Source: Granulosicoccus sp036478565
Lineage (GTDB): Bacteria; Pseudomonadota; Gammaproteobacteria; Granulosicoccales; Granulosicoccaceae
Assembly (NCBI GenBank): GCA_965224525.1
Contig: OZ245050.1
Coordinates: forward strand, 1,674,001-1,738,000
Reading direction: 5' to 3'
DNA length: 64,000 nt
In this document: positions 1 to 9,500 of the stretch, piece after piece
Numbering within the stretch: position 1 is the stretch's first letter
How the letters are laid out: every line of letters begins with the position of its first letter
Made by a program: the position numbers and the translations under genes
The notes under the pieces: generated by a model
Told to the model about the DNA's origin: nothing
What the model saw: the letters and a program-made list of their open reading frames with translations, nothing else
Databases searched by the model: none

Positions 1-2
1 TT

Positions 3-194
3 CTTGGTCTGACTGTTGCAGGTGTCGATCTGTTACGTTCAGATAGAGGACCACTGGTTATGGAGGTCAATTCCTCGCCAGGGCTAGAAGGTATTGAGAG
101 TGCCAGTGGCAAGGATGTTGCCGGTATCATCATTCAACAATTGGAAAAAAATGCGCGCCCCGGCAATACCAGAACCAAAGGTTCAAAAGGTTGA
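3..194 (+). CDS. rimK: RimK-type ATP-grasp ligase, C-terminal end (partial)
   Basis: Only the last 63 codons are in the window; the gene begins upstream. The reading frame carries the end of an ATP-grasp fold, with the metal-binding strand 'LVMEVNSSPGLEGIE' (residues E and N of the MEVN motif bind Mg-ATP in this family). RimK ligases add glutamate to ribosomal protein S6 or make related alpha-amino-acid peptides. The stop codon TGA (192-194) overlaps the TTG start of the next gene, so the two are translationally coupled. A RimK gene beside an AspA/AstE-like hydrolase is a known gammaproteobacterial pairing. The short basic tail is unremarkable. The family is clear; the exact substrate is not. 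Confidence 0.85.
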   Translation, partial: LGLTVAGVDLLRSDRGPLVMEVNSSPGLEGIESASGKDVAGIIIQQLEKNARPGNTRTKGSKG

Positions 195-1234
195 GTCCAG
201 GAAAGTCGAATAAGCCTATTACGATAGGCGGTGTCACGATAGAGCCCGGTACACGTCGCTATGTCGATTTGCCGTTACCACCGTTGTATACACACACATC
301 TGTTGCCATGCCGGTGCACGTTATCAATGGTCGGCAGTCCGGCCCCGTGATGTGTATTACCGCTGCCATTCATGGCGATGAAATTAACGGTATCGAAATC
401 ATTCGCAGGTTGCTTAAAACCAAGGCGCTCAATCGCATGGCCGGTACTTTGATAGCAGTGCCAGTAGTCAATGTGTACGGTTTTGTTTCTCAATCCCGTT
501 ATCTGCCTGATCGGCGCGATCTGAATCGTGCATTTCCTGGCTCGGAGCGCGGCTCAATGGCGGCAAGACTGGCTGATACGTTGATGAGCGAGATTATTTC
601 GAAGAGTACTCATGGTATTGATCTACATACCGCGGCCCAGGGACGTGCCAACCTGCCACAGGTGCGTGTTGATCTGGAATTGCACCCTGAATTGATTGAA
701 CTGGCTCAGGCATTCTCACCCCCCATTATTCTTGACTCACCGACACGTGAAGGTACGCTGCGGGATGCTGCTGGTGTGATGCCGTTGTTGCTATATGAAG
801 CAGGGGAGGCTTTGCGTTTCGATGAGCTGGCAATTCGAGCAGGCTTGAAGGGTACGCTACGCGTTATGCGTCATCTTGGCATGCTGCCACAAGGTAAAGC
901 GGGTGAAAGAAAATCCAAACCCTGGGTGGCCAATAACAGTGTCTGGATGCGAGCGCCGCAAAGCGGCATTCTGCGTTCCCGAATTCCCCTGGGTGGTATT
1001 GTCGAAGAGGGCGATACGCTGGGTTTTATCTCTGACCCGTTTGGTGAATCGGAGCAAGCCGTTATCAGCAATGTATCTGGCGTATTGATAGGCATTACCA
1101 AACTGCCGCTGGTACACGAAGGCGAGGCGCTTTATCATGTGGCCACAACAAGCAGTTCAACCCGGTCTGCAGCGCGCGCAGTTGATGACTTTCATGAAGA
1201 ATACGAGCAGCCGGTGATCAAGCGGCTGAAGTAA
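191..1234 (+). CDS. Succinylglutamate desuccinylase/aspartoacylase-family zinc hydrolase
   Basis: A 347-residue M14-like deacylase. The zinc motif HGDE is at residues 61-64, the substrate-binding NRAFPG stretch at 112-117, and the third zinc ligand in DLHTA (H146). The C-terminal third is a beta domain with 'GGIVEEGDTLGFI', as in AstE/AspA proteins. The start is taken as TTG at 191 because it overlaps the rimK stop (TTGA) and has AAAGG nine bases upstream; no better start precedes HGDE. The pairing with rimK suggests that it trims or recycles a RimK-made amide (inference). The 3' end overlaps the convergent nuclease gene by 17 bp. Annotators often call this family 'succinylglutamate desuccinylase', but nothing here indicates arginine catabolism. 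Confidence 0.85.
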   Translation: MSPGKSNKPITIGGVTIEPGTRRYVDLPLPPLYTHTSVAMPVHVINGRQSGPVMCITAAIHGDEINGIEIIRRLLKTKALNRMAGTLIAVPVVNVYGFVSQSRYLPDRRDLNRAFPGSERGSMAARLADTLMSEIISKSTHGIDLHTAAQGRANLPQVRVDLELHPELIELAQAFSPPIILDSPTREGTLRDAAGVMPLLLYEAGEALRFDELAIRAGLKGTLRVMRHLGMLPQGKAGERKSKPWVANNSVWMRAPQSGILRSRIPLGGIVEEGDTLGFISDPFGESEQAVISNVSGVLIGITKLPLVHEGEALYHVATTSSSTRSAARAVDDFHEEYEQPVIKRLK

Positions 1235-2942
1235 CTTGCTGGCCAATACATGCGTTGTACGGCGGTCGTTCCAGAATGCGATAACATTCCGGGTTATCCG
1301 CAACCCGGTCATCGCTTCCCACAATACGGTCATCGGGTTTATGTCTTGTGCGGGTGTAATCAATGATCGAGCCAGCGGGCTGTTTTGACTCTACGTGTGT
1401 AGAGTCGATTTGCACAAAGTCGAGGTTGTTGTTCTTTGCGTACTGCCTGTTACTGCCTGATAAATAATTGCCTTTGCGATCAATGACGCGAAAACGGTAA
1501 CGGGTTGGTAGCAATGAACGCGCGGCATCAAATGAGGCCAGACTGTTGCGCAGCAGGCGCTCAGCGGTGCAGAAGGTATGCGATGTTGCCTTTTGCGCCT
1601 CAAACTGTTTGTTGTCAAAACCGATATTGTCAACCACGCGTTGCATTTGCAAGCCACCTTCGTGCAAACGAACATGATGATAACTGCAGAGACACACGCC
1701 ATTGTCTACAGAAGTGCTGCCACCGTCGGCCCAGTGAACGATGTGGTGAATCTGTAAATGGCGGTTAGCGGTGCAGCCTGGAAACTGACAATGTTGATCA
1801 CGTGTTTTGATGGCGCGTATCATGGCCGCAGTCCATTGACGGGATTTCCGTCCGATATCTACAAGTTCTCCCTGACGGGTGACGAGTGTGACCAAACTGG
1901 CATCGCAGGCGATTCTTCTGGCGCTTTCCCGGGCTATGGGTTCAGCGCCTTCGACAAGTGGGCGTTTTTCGGGCTGTAACCCGGTGTTGCGATCTACAGT
2001 TGTTTTGTCTGCCCGCGCGTCATCACTGGATAGGCTGTCTGCGTCTACCGAGATGACAACCTGGTAGCGATCTGCGGTTGATATTTCATGGCCCGCATGT
2101 TCAAGACTGCGTTCTGCCATGATGACAGCCGCGTCGGCCCGACGCTGTGAAATGTTGGTGGTTGTACTGGTACTGTCCAGTTGTTCAAGGCATTGTTCGA
2201 TGCTTCTGAGAAATCCCTGCGCCAGCTCTACCGGTAAACGAAGTTGAATTTCGGTGTTGCCGTTGTTGCCTTGCCGCCAGCTCAATGAACGGGCGTTGTA
2301 CTGCTGCATGGCCCTTTCATTCTCGGCTGCCGACTCATCGGCGGCCGTGCTGCCAGCTTCATTGGTCTGCCAGCGGTATCCATGGCACAGGTGCTGTACG
2401 TCTGATACCGACGCATCCAAAGAAGCATGGCACAGCAGGCATTCGTTTTCTGCACTGGCAACGCGAGTCAGTAGACGCACTTTGGACCAACTGAGGCTGC
2501 CTGCCCGGAACAGTGCCGTCAGTGTTGGCAGGCGACGTAGCTCGCGTCCAACACGCAGCCGCTCCCAACCGAGCTGCACACTGATACCCAGTTCTGCATT
2601 CATCCAGGCAACACAATGTTTTGCGCCTGATTCTTTCCAGCCTTCCAGCTCATCGAAGCGTACCAGCAGTTCGATCTGATCTGCATGGTTGCAGGCGATG
2701 TCATGACTTAGCTGTTTGAGACGTTGGGCTATCGCAGTTTTGTCCGAAGGCAGACCTGTTGGGCGATTGCCGGTTGAACACGGTACACCTGTAGCCACGC
2801 CTGGTTCGGCATTGATGCAAGCCATGGCAAGCCGAACGCTTTGTCCCCATGGTTCCTGTCCCTTTCTGTTGAAGGAGTCCACGCCAAAAGCGAGGCCATT
2901 ACAACGCTCCCTGGGCGGGTTGGAAGTGATTTTATCAGCCAT
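1218..2942 (-). CDS. HNH endonuclease, DUF222 / 13E12-repeat family
   Basis: A 574-residue protein with a DUF222-type helical region (about residues 90-380) followed by an HNH nuclease domain. The HNH part shows the paired CxxxC motif (CQFPGC) and then the His-rich core 'HHIVHWADGGST' and 'CSYHHVRLHEGG'. The frame stays open up to 2999, but the start is placed at 2942, where AGGGAT lies about eight bases upstream; the 2999 ATG has no such site. Members of this family are often multicopy and associated with mobile or self-splicing DNA, but no flanking repeats or intron features are visible here. Its biological role is unknown. The 3' end overlaps the deacylase gene tail to tail. Confidence 0.82.
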   Translation of the reverse strand: MADKITSNPPRERCNGLAFGVDSFNRKGQEPWGQSVRLAMACINAEPGVATGVPCSTGNRPTGLPSDKTAIAQRLKQLSHDIACNHADQIELLVRFDELEGWKESGAKHCVAWMNAELGISVQLGWERLRVGRELRRLPTLTALFRAGSLSWSKVRLLTRVASAENECLLCHASLDASVSDVQHLCHGYRWQTNEAGSTAADESAAENERAMQQYNARSLSWRQGNNGNTEIQLRLPVELAQGFLRSIEQCLEQLDSTSTTTNISQRRADAAVIMAERSLEHAGHEISTADRYQVVISVDADSLSSDDARADKTTVDRNTGLQPEKRPLVEGAEPIARESARRIACDASLVTLVTRQGELVDIGRKSRQWTAAMIRAIKTRDQHCQFPGCTANRHLQIHHIVHWADGGSTSVDNGVCLCSYHHVRLHEGGLQMQRVVDNIGFDNKQFEAQKATSHTFCTAERLLRNSLASFDAARSLLPTRYRFRVIDRKGNYLSGSNRQYAKNNNLDFVQIDSTHVESKQPAGSIIDYTRTRHKPDDRIVGSDDRVADNPECYRILERPPYNACIGQQVTSAA

Positions 2943-3064
2943 GACATCATCCCTGAATAGCTGTGTGTAATTTAACTGAGAAGGGGGTGGTGGAATCAAT
3001 TACTAAACAGTAAAAAAATACAGTAAAATATTTGGCTAGTTGCCTGTCGTTACTGATGCATTCG

Positions 3065-3772
3065 CTACTCATCGAAGACGATGGTTATCCGGCGGTTTTG
3101 CTTGCCTTTTTTCTCGATTTTCTTAACACGAACTGCGCCTATTTCACCGGTATTTGCAATATGGGTTCCGCCGCAGGGCTGCAAGTCGATGCCATCAAAA
3201 GATACCAGCCGAATAGTGCCCGCAGCATTGCGTGGTGGTTGAACTGACATGGTACGTACCAGTTCGGGCTGTGCATCCAGCTCAGCATTACTTATCAAAC
3301 GCATGCTAGCAGCCGCGTTGCGTCTGATCAGTTCGTTCAGCTGCTCGGTGACTGGTTCCTTGTCGATCGGTTCACTTAAGTCGAAATCAAGGCGTGCGCG
3401 ATCTACCTGAATAGAGCCGCCTGTAACCGGCGCGTCAATCAAGGAACACAACAGATGCAGGCAGCTGTGTAGGCGCATCAGTCGATGGCGGCGCTCCCAG
3501 TCAAGTTCAAGCGTGACGGTGTCACCGATATTCAGCACCGGTGTTTCGCTCAGAAAATGCCATTGTCGGCCGGTCTCTCGGTCTTTTTTTGTATCTTCAA
3601 TGTTCAGTCGTTGGCCATCAGCGCAGAGTACTGATCCTGTATCTCCAGGTTGGCCTCCGCCAAGCGGGTAGAACACGGATTTATCCACTTCAATAGCCTT
3701 GTCTTCGATACCGGTTATTACACAGATGCAGGATTTCAGGTAACTGTCGTCGCGGAAAAGTTCTTCGGTCAT
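3065..3772 (-). CDS. alaX: AlaX-type alanyl-tRNA editing protein
   Basis: A 235-residue free-standing editing protein related to the editing domain of alanyl-tRNA synthetase; it hydrolyses Ser- or Gly-charged tRNA-Ala in the cytosol. The four zinc ligands are visible: HxxxH at H102/H106 (in LHSCLHLL) and CxxxH at C200/H204 (CGGTH). The N-terminal 'FYPLGGGQPGDTG' is the family's glycine-rich loop. The length fits AlaX type II. It is divergent from thpR with about 70 bp between the starts. Start: ATG at 3772. Confidence 0.93.
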   Translation of the reverse strand: MTEELFRDDSYLKSCICVITGIEDKAIEVDKSVFYPLGGGQPGDTGSVLCADGQRLNIEDTKKDRETGRQWHFLSETPVLNIGDTVTLELDWERRHRLMRLHSCLHLLCSLIDAPVTGGSIQVDRARLDFDLSEPIDKEPVTEQLNELIRRNAAASMRLISNAELDAQPELVRTMSVQPPRNAAGTIRLVSFDGIDLQPCGGTHIANTGEIGAVRVKKIEKKGKQNRRITIVFDE

Positions 3773-3840
3773 ATGAGCTGCCTTGTGGAGTTGCCCGGGT
3801 GTATGCCAGTCTACTGCTTTTGTTAAACCAGACTATCAGG

Positions 3841-4344
3841 ATGCGAACCTTTCTTGCTCTGTTGCCAGACCCTGACCTGGCGCTCGCCATCGACGCCTGG
3901 GCAACACGGACTTATCCGGTAGTGCCGCGCCGTGTCGCCATTCAAAACCTGCATATGACGATGTGTTTTCTGGGCGACATCAATTCGCAGCAGCACCAAT
4001 CACTCGAAAGGCAGCTAGGTTCGCTAGTGGTTGAGCCTATGGAGTTTTCGTTGAATAGCGTTGGTTTTTTTCCAGTATCCGGTGCGTTGTGGCTGGGCTG
4101 CGAATCGATACCCGACGGGTTTTCTCAACTGGTCGGCAAGTGCCGCCGAGTTGCCAACAAGGCAGGTATACGAGTAGAAAAACGAGAAGCGATGCCTCAT
4201 TTTACCCTGGCGCGACGGGTTGGTGAACCGGTTTCCAGTCCGCTGGAGGCCCCGGAATTTGTGTTCTTAGCCAATGAACTCAGTTTGTTGTCGTCCCGAT
4301 TGACACCGGATGGTCCTGTTTATGAGACGCTAATGTCATGCTAG
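3841..4344 (+). CDS. thpR: RNA 2',3'-cyclic phosphodiesterase (2'-5' RNA ligase family)
   Basis: A 167-residue two-histidine phosphoesterase (2H fold). The two HxT motifs are HMT at 38-40 and HFT at 120-122, at the spacing expected for ThpR/LigT. It opens RNA 2',3'-cyclic phosphates in vitro; its cellular role is unsettled. The ATG at 3841 is preferred over the upstream GTG at 3799 because the protein then begins 'MRTFLALLPD', the usual start of the family's first strand. The next gene begins 32 bases after the stop. Confidence 0.9.
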   Translation: MRTFLALLPDPDLALAIDAWATRTYPVVPRRVAIQNLHMTMCFLGDINSQQHQSLERQLGSLVVEPMEFSLNSVGFFPVSGALWLGCESIPDGFSQLVGKCRRVANKAGIRVEKREAMPHFTLARRVGEPVSSPLEAPEFVFLANELSLLSSRLTPDGPVYETLMSC

Positions 4345-4376
4345 GTTGCCAAAAAATCAATGCAAAGGAGAGGCCC

Positions 4377-5288
4377 GTGAAATACCTGCCACTTATCGCC
4401 GCTACCTTGTACACAACGACTGCATTTTCGGATGTTCTGAACGTAGTCGATGTCGCGCCAAACGTCTATGCAATCGTCGGCCCGCTGGGCCAGCGCAACC
4501 CCGGGAACCAGGGGAACAACGCAACCTTCGGACTGATTGTTACTGATGCCGGTGCAATTCTGATGGACCCGGGTGGCAGTTACAAAGGGGCCGAGGCACT
4601 GCATGATGTAATCAAGGGAATCACCGATCAACCGGTAAAATATGTGGTTGATACTGGCGGGCAGGATCACCGCTGGATGGGGAACGGATACTGGCAGGTG
4701 CAGGGTGCAAAGGTAATTGCATCAGATGATGCCGTCGCAGATCACCATGATCGCGGATCGTTACAACTGACGGGCCTGACTGCGCTGATTGGCGAGGATA
4801 TGCTGGCAGGCACTGAGCCGTCTTATGCCGATATCACATTTTCCAGTGACTACACCCTGTCACTGGGGGAGGTCACACTTGAACTGCACCACGACGGCGC
4901 TGCCCACACACCGGGCGACAGTACGGTTTGGCTGGCAGAGCAATCCGTACTGTTTACGGGTGATATTGTATATATGGAACGCATCCTTGGCATCGGGTCA
5001 CAATCAAACACGCTGGAATGGGTTGCAAGTTTCGAGGCGCTGGCAGCACTGAGCCCTGCCCACATTGTCCCAGGACACGGTTCTCCCACCGATCTGGCGG
5101 GCGCAACCCGTGACACCTATGATTACCTGATCAACATTCGCACAAAAATGGCCGCCCATATCGAGGAAGGGGGCGATATTTTCGGGTCCGTAAAGATAGA
5201 CCAATCCGCATTTTCCTATTTGGAAAACTATGAAGGTTTAGCCGGGCGTAATGCACAAGAAGTATTCAGCCAGATGGAGTGGGAATAG
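4377..5288 (+). CDS. Secreted MBL-fold protein with altered metal-binding motif (SoxH-like)
   Basis: A 303-residue exported metallo-beta-lactamase-fold protein. Start GTG at 4377 follows AAAGGAGAG at good spacing; residues 1-18 form a signal peptide. In place of the usual HxHxDH the protein reads TGGQDH (93-98), so the first two histidines of the first metal site are T93 and G95. D97, H98, H177 (AAHTPGD), D196 (FTGD) and H234 (PGHG) are kept. The second metal site is therefore intact and the first is degenerate. SoxH-like and quinoprotein-relay MBL proteins are possible relatives (from memory, not checked). No methanol- or sulfur-oxidation genes are nearby. The substrate is unknown. Confidence 0.8.
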   Translation: MKYLPLIAATLYTTTAFSDVLNVVDVAPNVYAIVGPLGQRNPGNQGNNATFGLIVTDAGAILMDPGGSYKGAEALHDVIKGITDQPVKYVVDTGGQDHRWMGNGYWQVQGAKVIASDDAVADHHDRGSLQLTGLTALIGEDMLAGTEPSYADITFSSDYTLSLGEVTLELHHDGAAHTPGDSTVWLAEQSVLFTGDIVYMERILGIGSQSNTLEWVASFEALAALSPAHIVPGHGSPTDLAGATRDTYDYLINIRTKMAAHIEEGGDIFGSVKIDQSAFSYLENYEGLAGRNAQEVFSQMEWE

Positions 5289-5317
5289 GTAGTTGTATGT
5301 AGTGAACCTTTTAGCGC

Positions 5318-5740
5318 TTACACATTTCTGTCAAGTGCCACGGCACGTATTTCTAGCATGGCACCCGAGCTGGCGAGTTCAACAACGCCGATGGCAGTCC
5401 ATGCCGGGTAGGGCTCAACAATATAGTCATCCTTGATTGATTTGAATATCTCCAGGCCTTTTTGCAAACCGACATGATAGGTTGTTATTTCAACGACATC
5501 CTGGAAGTCCAGATTGGCCGCGTCAAGAGTCAGTTTCAGTTTAGCAAATGCTGCGTGGCATTGTTGTGATAAGTCCGGAGACACATGCCCCTCAGCATCC
5601 GTACCGGTGCAGCCTGAAAGAAACAATACGTTGTCGGCCCAATGACCTGGTGAGAAATGCCAGTTGGTGTAGTTTTTTGATAGTGGCTCAGGTACGACCG
5701 ATCGCGCATTGGTCATTCTGTGTGTCTGATCGTTCTGCAT
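5318..5740 (-). CDS. RidA/YjgF/Rid-family protein
   Basis: A 140-residue Rid-superfamily protein. RidA members deaminate reactive enamine/imine intermediates in the cytosol. Visible features are 'NVLFLSGCTGTDAEG' in the first half, 'DVVEITTYHV' in the middle and 'PAWTAIGVVELAS' plus the C-terminal 'LEIRAVA' strand with an arginine. The start is ATG at 5740, with GAGAAA about ten bases upstream; a GTG three codons earlier is possible. It lies divergent from the toxin-antitoxin pair. The subfamily, and so the substrate, cannot be set by eye. Confidence 0.85.
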   Translation of the reverse strand: MQNDQTHRMTNARSVVPEPLSKNYTNWHFSPGHWADNVLFLSGCTGTDAEGHVSPDLSQQCHAAFAKLKLTLDAANLDFQDVVEITTYHVGLQKGLEIFKSIKDDYIVEPYPAWTAIGVVELASSGAMLEIRAVALDRNV

Positions 5741-5867
5741 TTTAAGCACATTTCTCGTTGAGAAGTCTTCAATCGTATATCAGAAGTCAATTGGTGTTGG
5801 CTCATGGTTTTAACAACTCGGTGTTGGTGTAATTGACAACAGTTCCAGTCAATGGCAAACTAGTCGA

Positions 5868-6152
5868 ATGAAAGCAAATCTGCTTTTGCATGAGCGGAGT
5901 CAAATTGCGATAGATGCCTTCGTGGAGATTCGCGTATGGCAAGTGCCTCACAAGGTTCGTGGCTCAGAGCATATGTATAAATATTCTCTGGCTTATATTG
6001 TCGCTGGCATTTGCGTTCTGCGATATGACAACGAGGCCGGTAAAGGCGACCACAAACACACGGGACAGTCTGAAACACCCTATTTGTTTACCTCGCCGGT
6101 CCAATTGATAGAAGATTTTTGGGCTGATGTTGACCAATGGAAAGCGCTATGA
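5868..6152 (+). CDS. tumE: TumE-like toxin (DUF6516 family)
   Basis: A 94-residue protein that looks like the TumE/DUF6516 toxin family. The diagnostic stretch RYDNEAGKGDHKH is at residues 52-64, preceded by 'VWQVP' and 'YKYSLAYIV' and followed by 'FWADVD'. In this family the toxin precedes an HTH antitoxin, as here. Its stop codon overlaps the next gene's start (ATGA at 6149-6152), typical of a toxin-antitoxin operon. The molecular target has not been deduced from sequence; nuclease activity is proposed for the family. Start: ATG at 5868, the first in the frame, with no strong Shine-Dalgarno site. Confidence 0.8.
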   Translation: MKANLLLHERSQIAIDAFVEIRVWQVPHKVRGSEHMYKYSLAYIVAGICVLRYDNEAGKGDHKHTGQSETPYLFTSPVQLIEDFWADVDQWKAL

Positions 6153-6493
6153 AAACAGTGACATTATCTGTAGCTTCTCGCGAGACAGTAGCTAAGCGCA
6201 CATTAGCTGCGTTTGACGGTGAGCCTCAGGGTTCACATATCTCGTTTTCTTCACTTGATCTGCTTTGGCAAACCATGACTCGCAAACGTTGGGAGCTTCT
6301 TAAAATGCTAACGGGTCAAGAAGCCATGAGTTTGCGTGAGGCGGCGCGACGAGTTAAGCGGGATGTTAAAAGTGTACATCGAGACGTGCATGTGCTGTTG
6401 GATGCGGGAATCATCAGTCATGCTGAAGACGGCAGTATTGTGTTTCCATACGATGCTGTACATGTTGATTTCACGCTGACAGCTGCGGCCTGA
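6149..6493 (+). CDS. tumA: TumA-like HTH antitoxin / transcriptional regulator
   Basis: A 114-residue protein with a winged helix-turn-helix in its second half: 'LREAARRVKRDVKSVHRDVHVLLDAGII' (shown here in pieces: LREAARRV, then DVKSVHRDVHVLLDAGII) is a MarR/ArsR-like HTH ending in a beta wing. The N-terminal part probably contacts the toxin. ATG at 6149 is chosen over 6137 because it overlaps the TumE stop in an ATGA arrangement. It presumably represses the shared promoter upstream of 5868 and neutralises TumE (inference from the family). Confidence 0.78.
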   Translation: MKTVTLSVASRETVAKRTLAAFDGEPQGSHISFSSLDLLWQTMTRKRWELLKMLTGQEAMSLREAARRVKRDVKSVHRDVHVLLDAGIISHAEDGSIVFPYDAVHVDFTLTAAA

Positions 6494-6536
6494 CAGGGCG
6501 TTCGAATTTTGATCTGAAAGCCGCATGAAAAATCTC

Positions 6537-9500
6537 TCAATGAAAATTCCGCGACTGCATTGTCAGTGAACCCAGCATCCACGACAGGTCTTCAATCTTT
6601 CGAGCAACCAGATGTGTCACACCCTGTTCGCGTTGCGTGGTGCCATACACGCTGACCATTTTCGCGCCCAGTATTTCCTTGCGATAGGCTTCAACCACGG
6701 CTTGCCAGATAATGACGTTCATCGGGCCGCCTTCATCCTCAAGGGTCATGAATAGCACACCGTTGGCACTGCGCGGACGCTGACGTACTTTGATAATGCC
6801 GGCTATGCGGGCAGGGCGGCCGTTGGGGATGGCATCCCAGCTTTGTGAATCGAGTATGCGGCGTTTACGTAACTGCTTGCGCAGCATGGAGAGCGGGTGA
6901 CGATTGAGGGTTAGCCCGGTGCTCATGTAATCGGCGACCACGTTTTCACCCTCGGTAGGTTGTGGCAGGGAAACTGTTGATTCAATTGCCGATGCATCAC
7001 GCAACAGTTCGGGCAGTTGTTCAACACCTAGCAGTTCCCACTGTGCCTGGTGACGATCACCACTGATGTTGGTCAATGCTCCGGCAATCGCCAGCGCTTG
7101 CTGGTCACCCTGATTGATACCACTGCGTCGAACCAGGTCTGCTGCACTGGAGAAGGGTTGCAGCTGACGTGCGTTGAGTAAACGCTCGATACCATCGTTT
7201 GACAGTTTTGCAACCAGTCGAAAGCCGAGTCTCACAGCAGGCTGATTGCTTAATGGTTCGCTCTCCACCAGTTTGTGATCATGATTACTCTCATTGATAT
7301 CGACTGGCAGTACCACCACGCCATGACGACGCGCATCCTGGGTCAGGTCTGAGGGGTCATAGAAGCCCAGTGGCTGGCTGTTCAGCATGGCGCACAGGAA
7401 GGCGGCCGGTTCATGGCACTTGAGCCAACAGGAGACATAGACCAGCAAGGCAAAACTGGCAGCGTGGGACTCGGGAAAACCGTATTCACCAAAACCTTCA
7501 ATCTGGTTAAAAATACTTTCAGCAAATTCGGGTGTGTAACCTTTTTTCAGCATGCCGCCAATCAGTTCGTCACGGTATTTACTGACATGACCACTGCGCT
7601 TCCAGGCGGCCATCGAACGGCGCAGTCCATCCGCCTGTCCGGCGCTGAAACCTGCAGCCACCATAGCAATTTCCATCACTTGTTCCTGAAAGACCGGTAC
7701 GCCGAGGGTGCGCTCCAGTACGGCTTCAAGTGCCTTGCTGGGGTAGATCACAGGCTCAGTGCCCTGACGGCGTTTCAGGTACGGGTTGACCATGCCGCCC
7801 TGGATTGGCCCAGGGCGTACGATAGATACCTCGATCACCAGGTCGTAGTAGTTGCGAGGTCTGAGCCGTGGCAGCATCGACATCTGCGCCCGCGATTCTA
7901 TCTGGAATACACCAAGGGTGTCGGCTTCGCAGATCATATCGTAGGTGGGTGTGTCGTCGGCAGGGATGCCGGCCATCGTATGCTGTACACCGCGGTATTC
8001 ATGTATCAGTGCAAAACATTTACTGATTGCCGTCAGCATGCCAAGTGCCAGCACATCAACTTTCAGCAGCCCCAGCTCTTCCAGGTCATCCTTGTCCCAC
8101 TGGATGATGGTGCGATCAGCCATGGCGGCATTTTCAACCGGTACCAGTGTTGACAAGTCTCGATCAGAAATCACAAAGCCACCGACGTGCTGTGACAGAT
8201 GCCGTGGGAAACCGAGAAGCTGTTGCAACAGCCAGGTAAAGCGTTTGATCAACTGGCTCTGCGGATCGAACCCCATGTCTGTCAGACGCTCATTGATAAC
8301 TTCTGTACCGTCCCACCAGGCCATGGACTTTGACAAGGCATCGATCTGATCCTGCGATAAACCCATCACCTTGCCCAGATCGCGTATGGCCGAACGCTTG
8401 CGATAGGTGATAACGGTGGCGGCGATGGCTGCGCGGTGCCGGCCGTATTTTGCATAGATATACTGAATAACTTCCTCACGCCGTTCGTGCTCAAAATCAA
8501 CATCAATATCCGGCGGCTCATCACGCTCTTTGGAGATGAACCGCTCAAACAACATGCGTGAGTGTGCCGGATCGACCTCGGTGATGCCCAGGCAATAACA
8601 GACCGCTGAATTGGCCGCTGAGCCACGACCCTGACAGAGAATGTCGCGGCTGCGGGCAAAGTTTACGATGTCATGTACGGTCAGAAAGTAGGACTCGTAC
8701 TGCATGTCCTGAATCAGCGCCAGTTCGTGTTCAACCTGCTCGATAACATTGTCCAGTACCCCGTCGGGCCAACGCCAGTCGGCACCCTCGTAGGTCAGTT
8801 GTCGCAAATAGTCGGTCGCACTGAGTTCGGCGGGGACCACTTCACGCGGGTATTGATAGTCAAGCTCATCAAGGCTGAACGAACACAGCGCTGCCACATC
8901 GGCACTGTTTTTCAGAGCTTGTATCGGATAGATGGATGACAGGGCGCGCAGATCTCTCAGGTAGCGTTCACCGTTGATGAACAAACGCCGTCCGACATTT
9001 TCCAACGTACAGTTATGACGAATACAGGTCAGCACATCCTGCAGTGCACGGCGTTGACGCCGGTGCATGTGTACATCGCCTGCGGCAACCACTGCCAGTT
9101 CAAAGCGTGTTGCGACATCGACAAGCCAGTGGCTGTGCTTCTGGTCATAGCTGCCGTAATGCAGCTCTAGCGCTAGATACGTGTGCGGCCCAAGTTTGCG
9201 GAACCAGTCGAACCAGGGTTTCAGCGTGGCCCGGTTGGCGGGAAGGTAGGGCGGCACCAGTAATAGACAACAGCCGTCAAGCCCGGCGTTGTCTATGATA
9301 GTCCGGTCGATGTAATAACTGCCCTTGTCCGCACCGCGACGACAGTCTGTTATCAGTTGGCAAAGCCGTGCGTAGCTTGGCGCATCACGTGCCAGTACCA
9401 CCAGACGAAAGCTGTCATCCAGTGCAAACTCACTGCCGATGATGAGGTGGAATGGCGTGCCGTCAGCCCTGTGTTCCTTGACTCTGGCATGGGCGCGGAC

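Noticed and set aside
1218..2942. Group I or II intron or intein context for the HNH gene
   Set aside because: No split host gene, intron core or splice motif is visible; DUF222-HNH proteins are commonly free-standing.
5741..5867. Promoter operator for the TumE/TumA pair
   Set aside because: I looked for an inverted repeat in the divergent gap, but only weak, imperfect matches were found.
7413..8153. 246-codon plus-strand frame inside dnaE2
   Set aside because: It lies wholly opposite highly conserved dnaE2 codons, has no ribosome site and no family resemblance.
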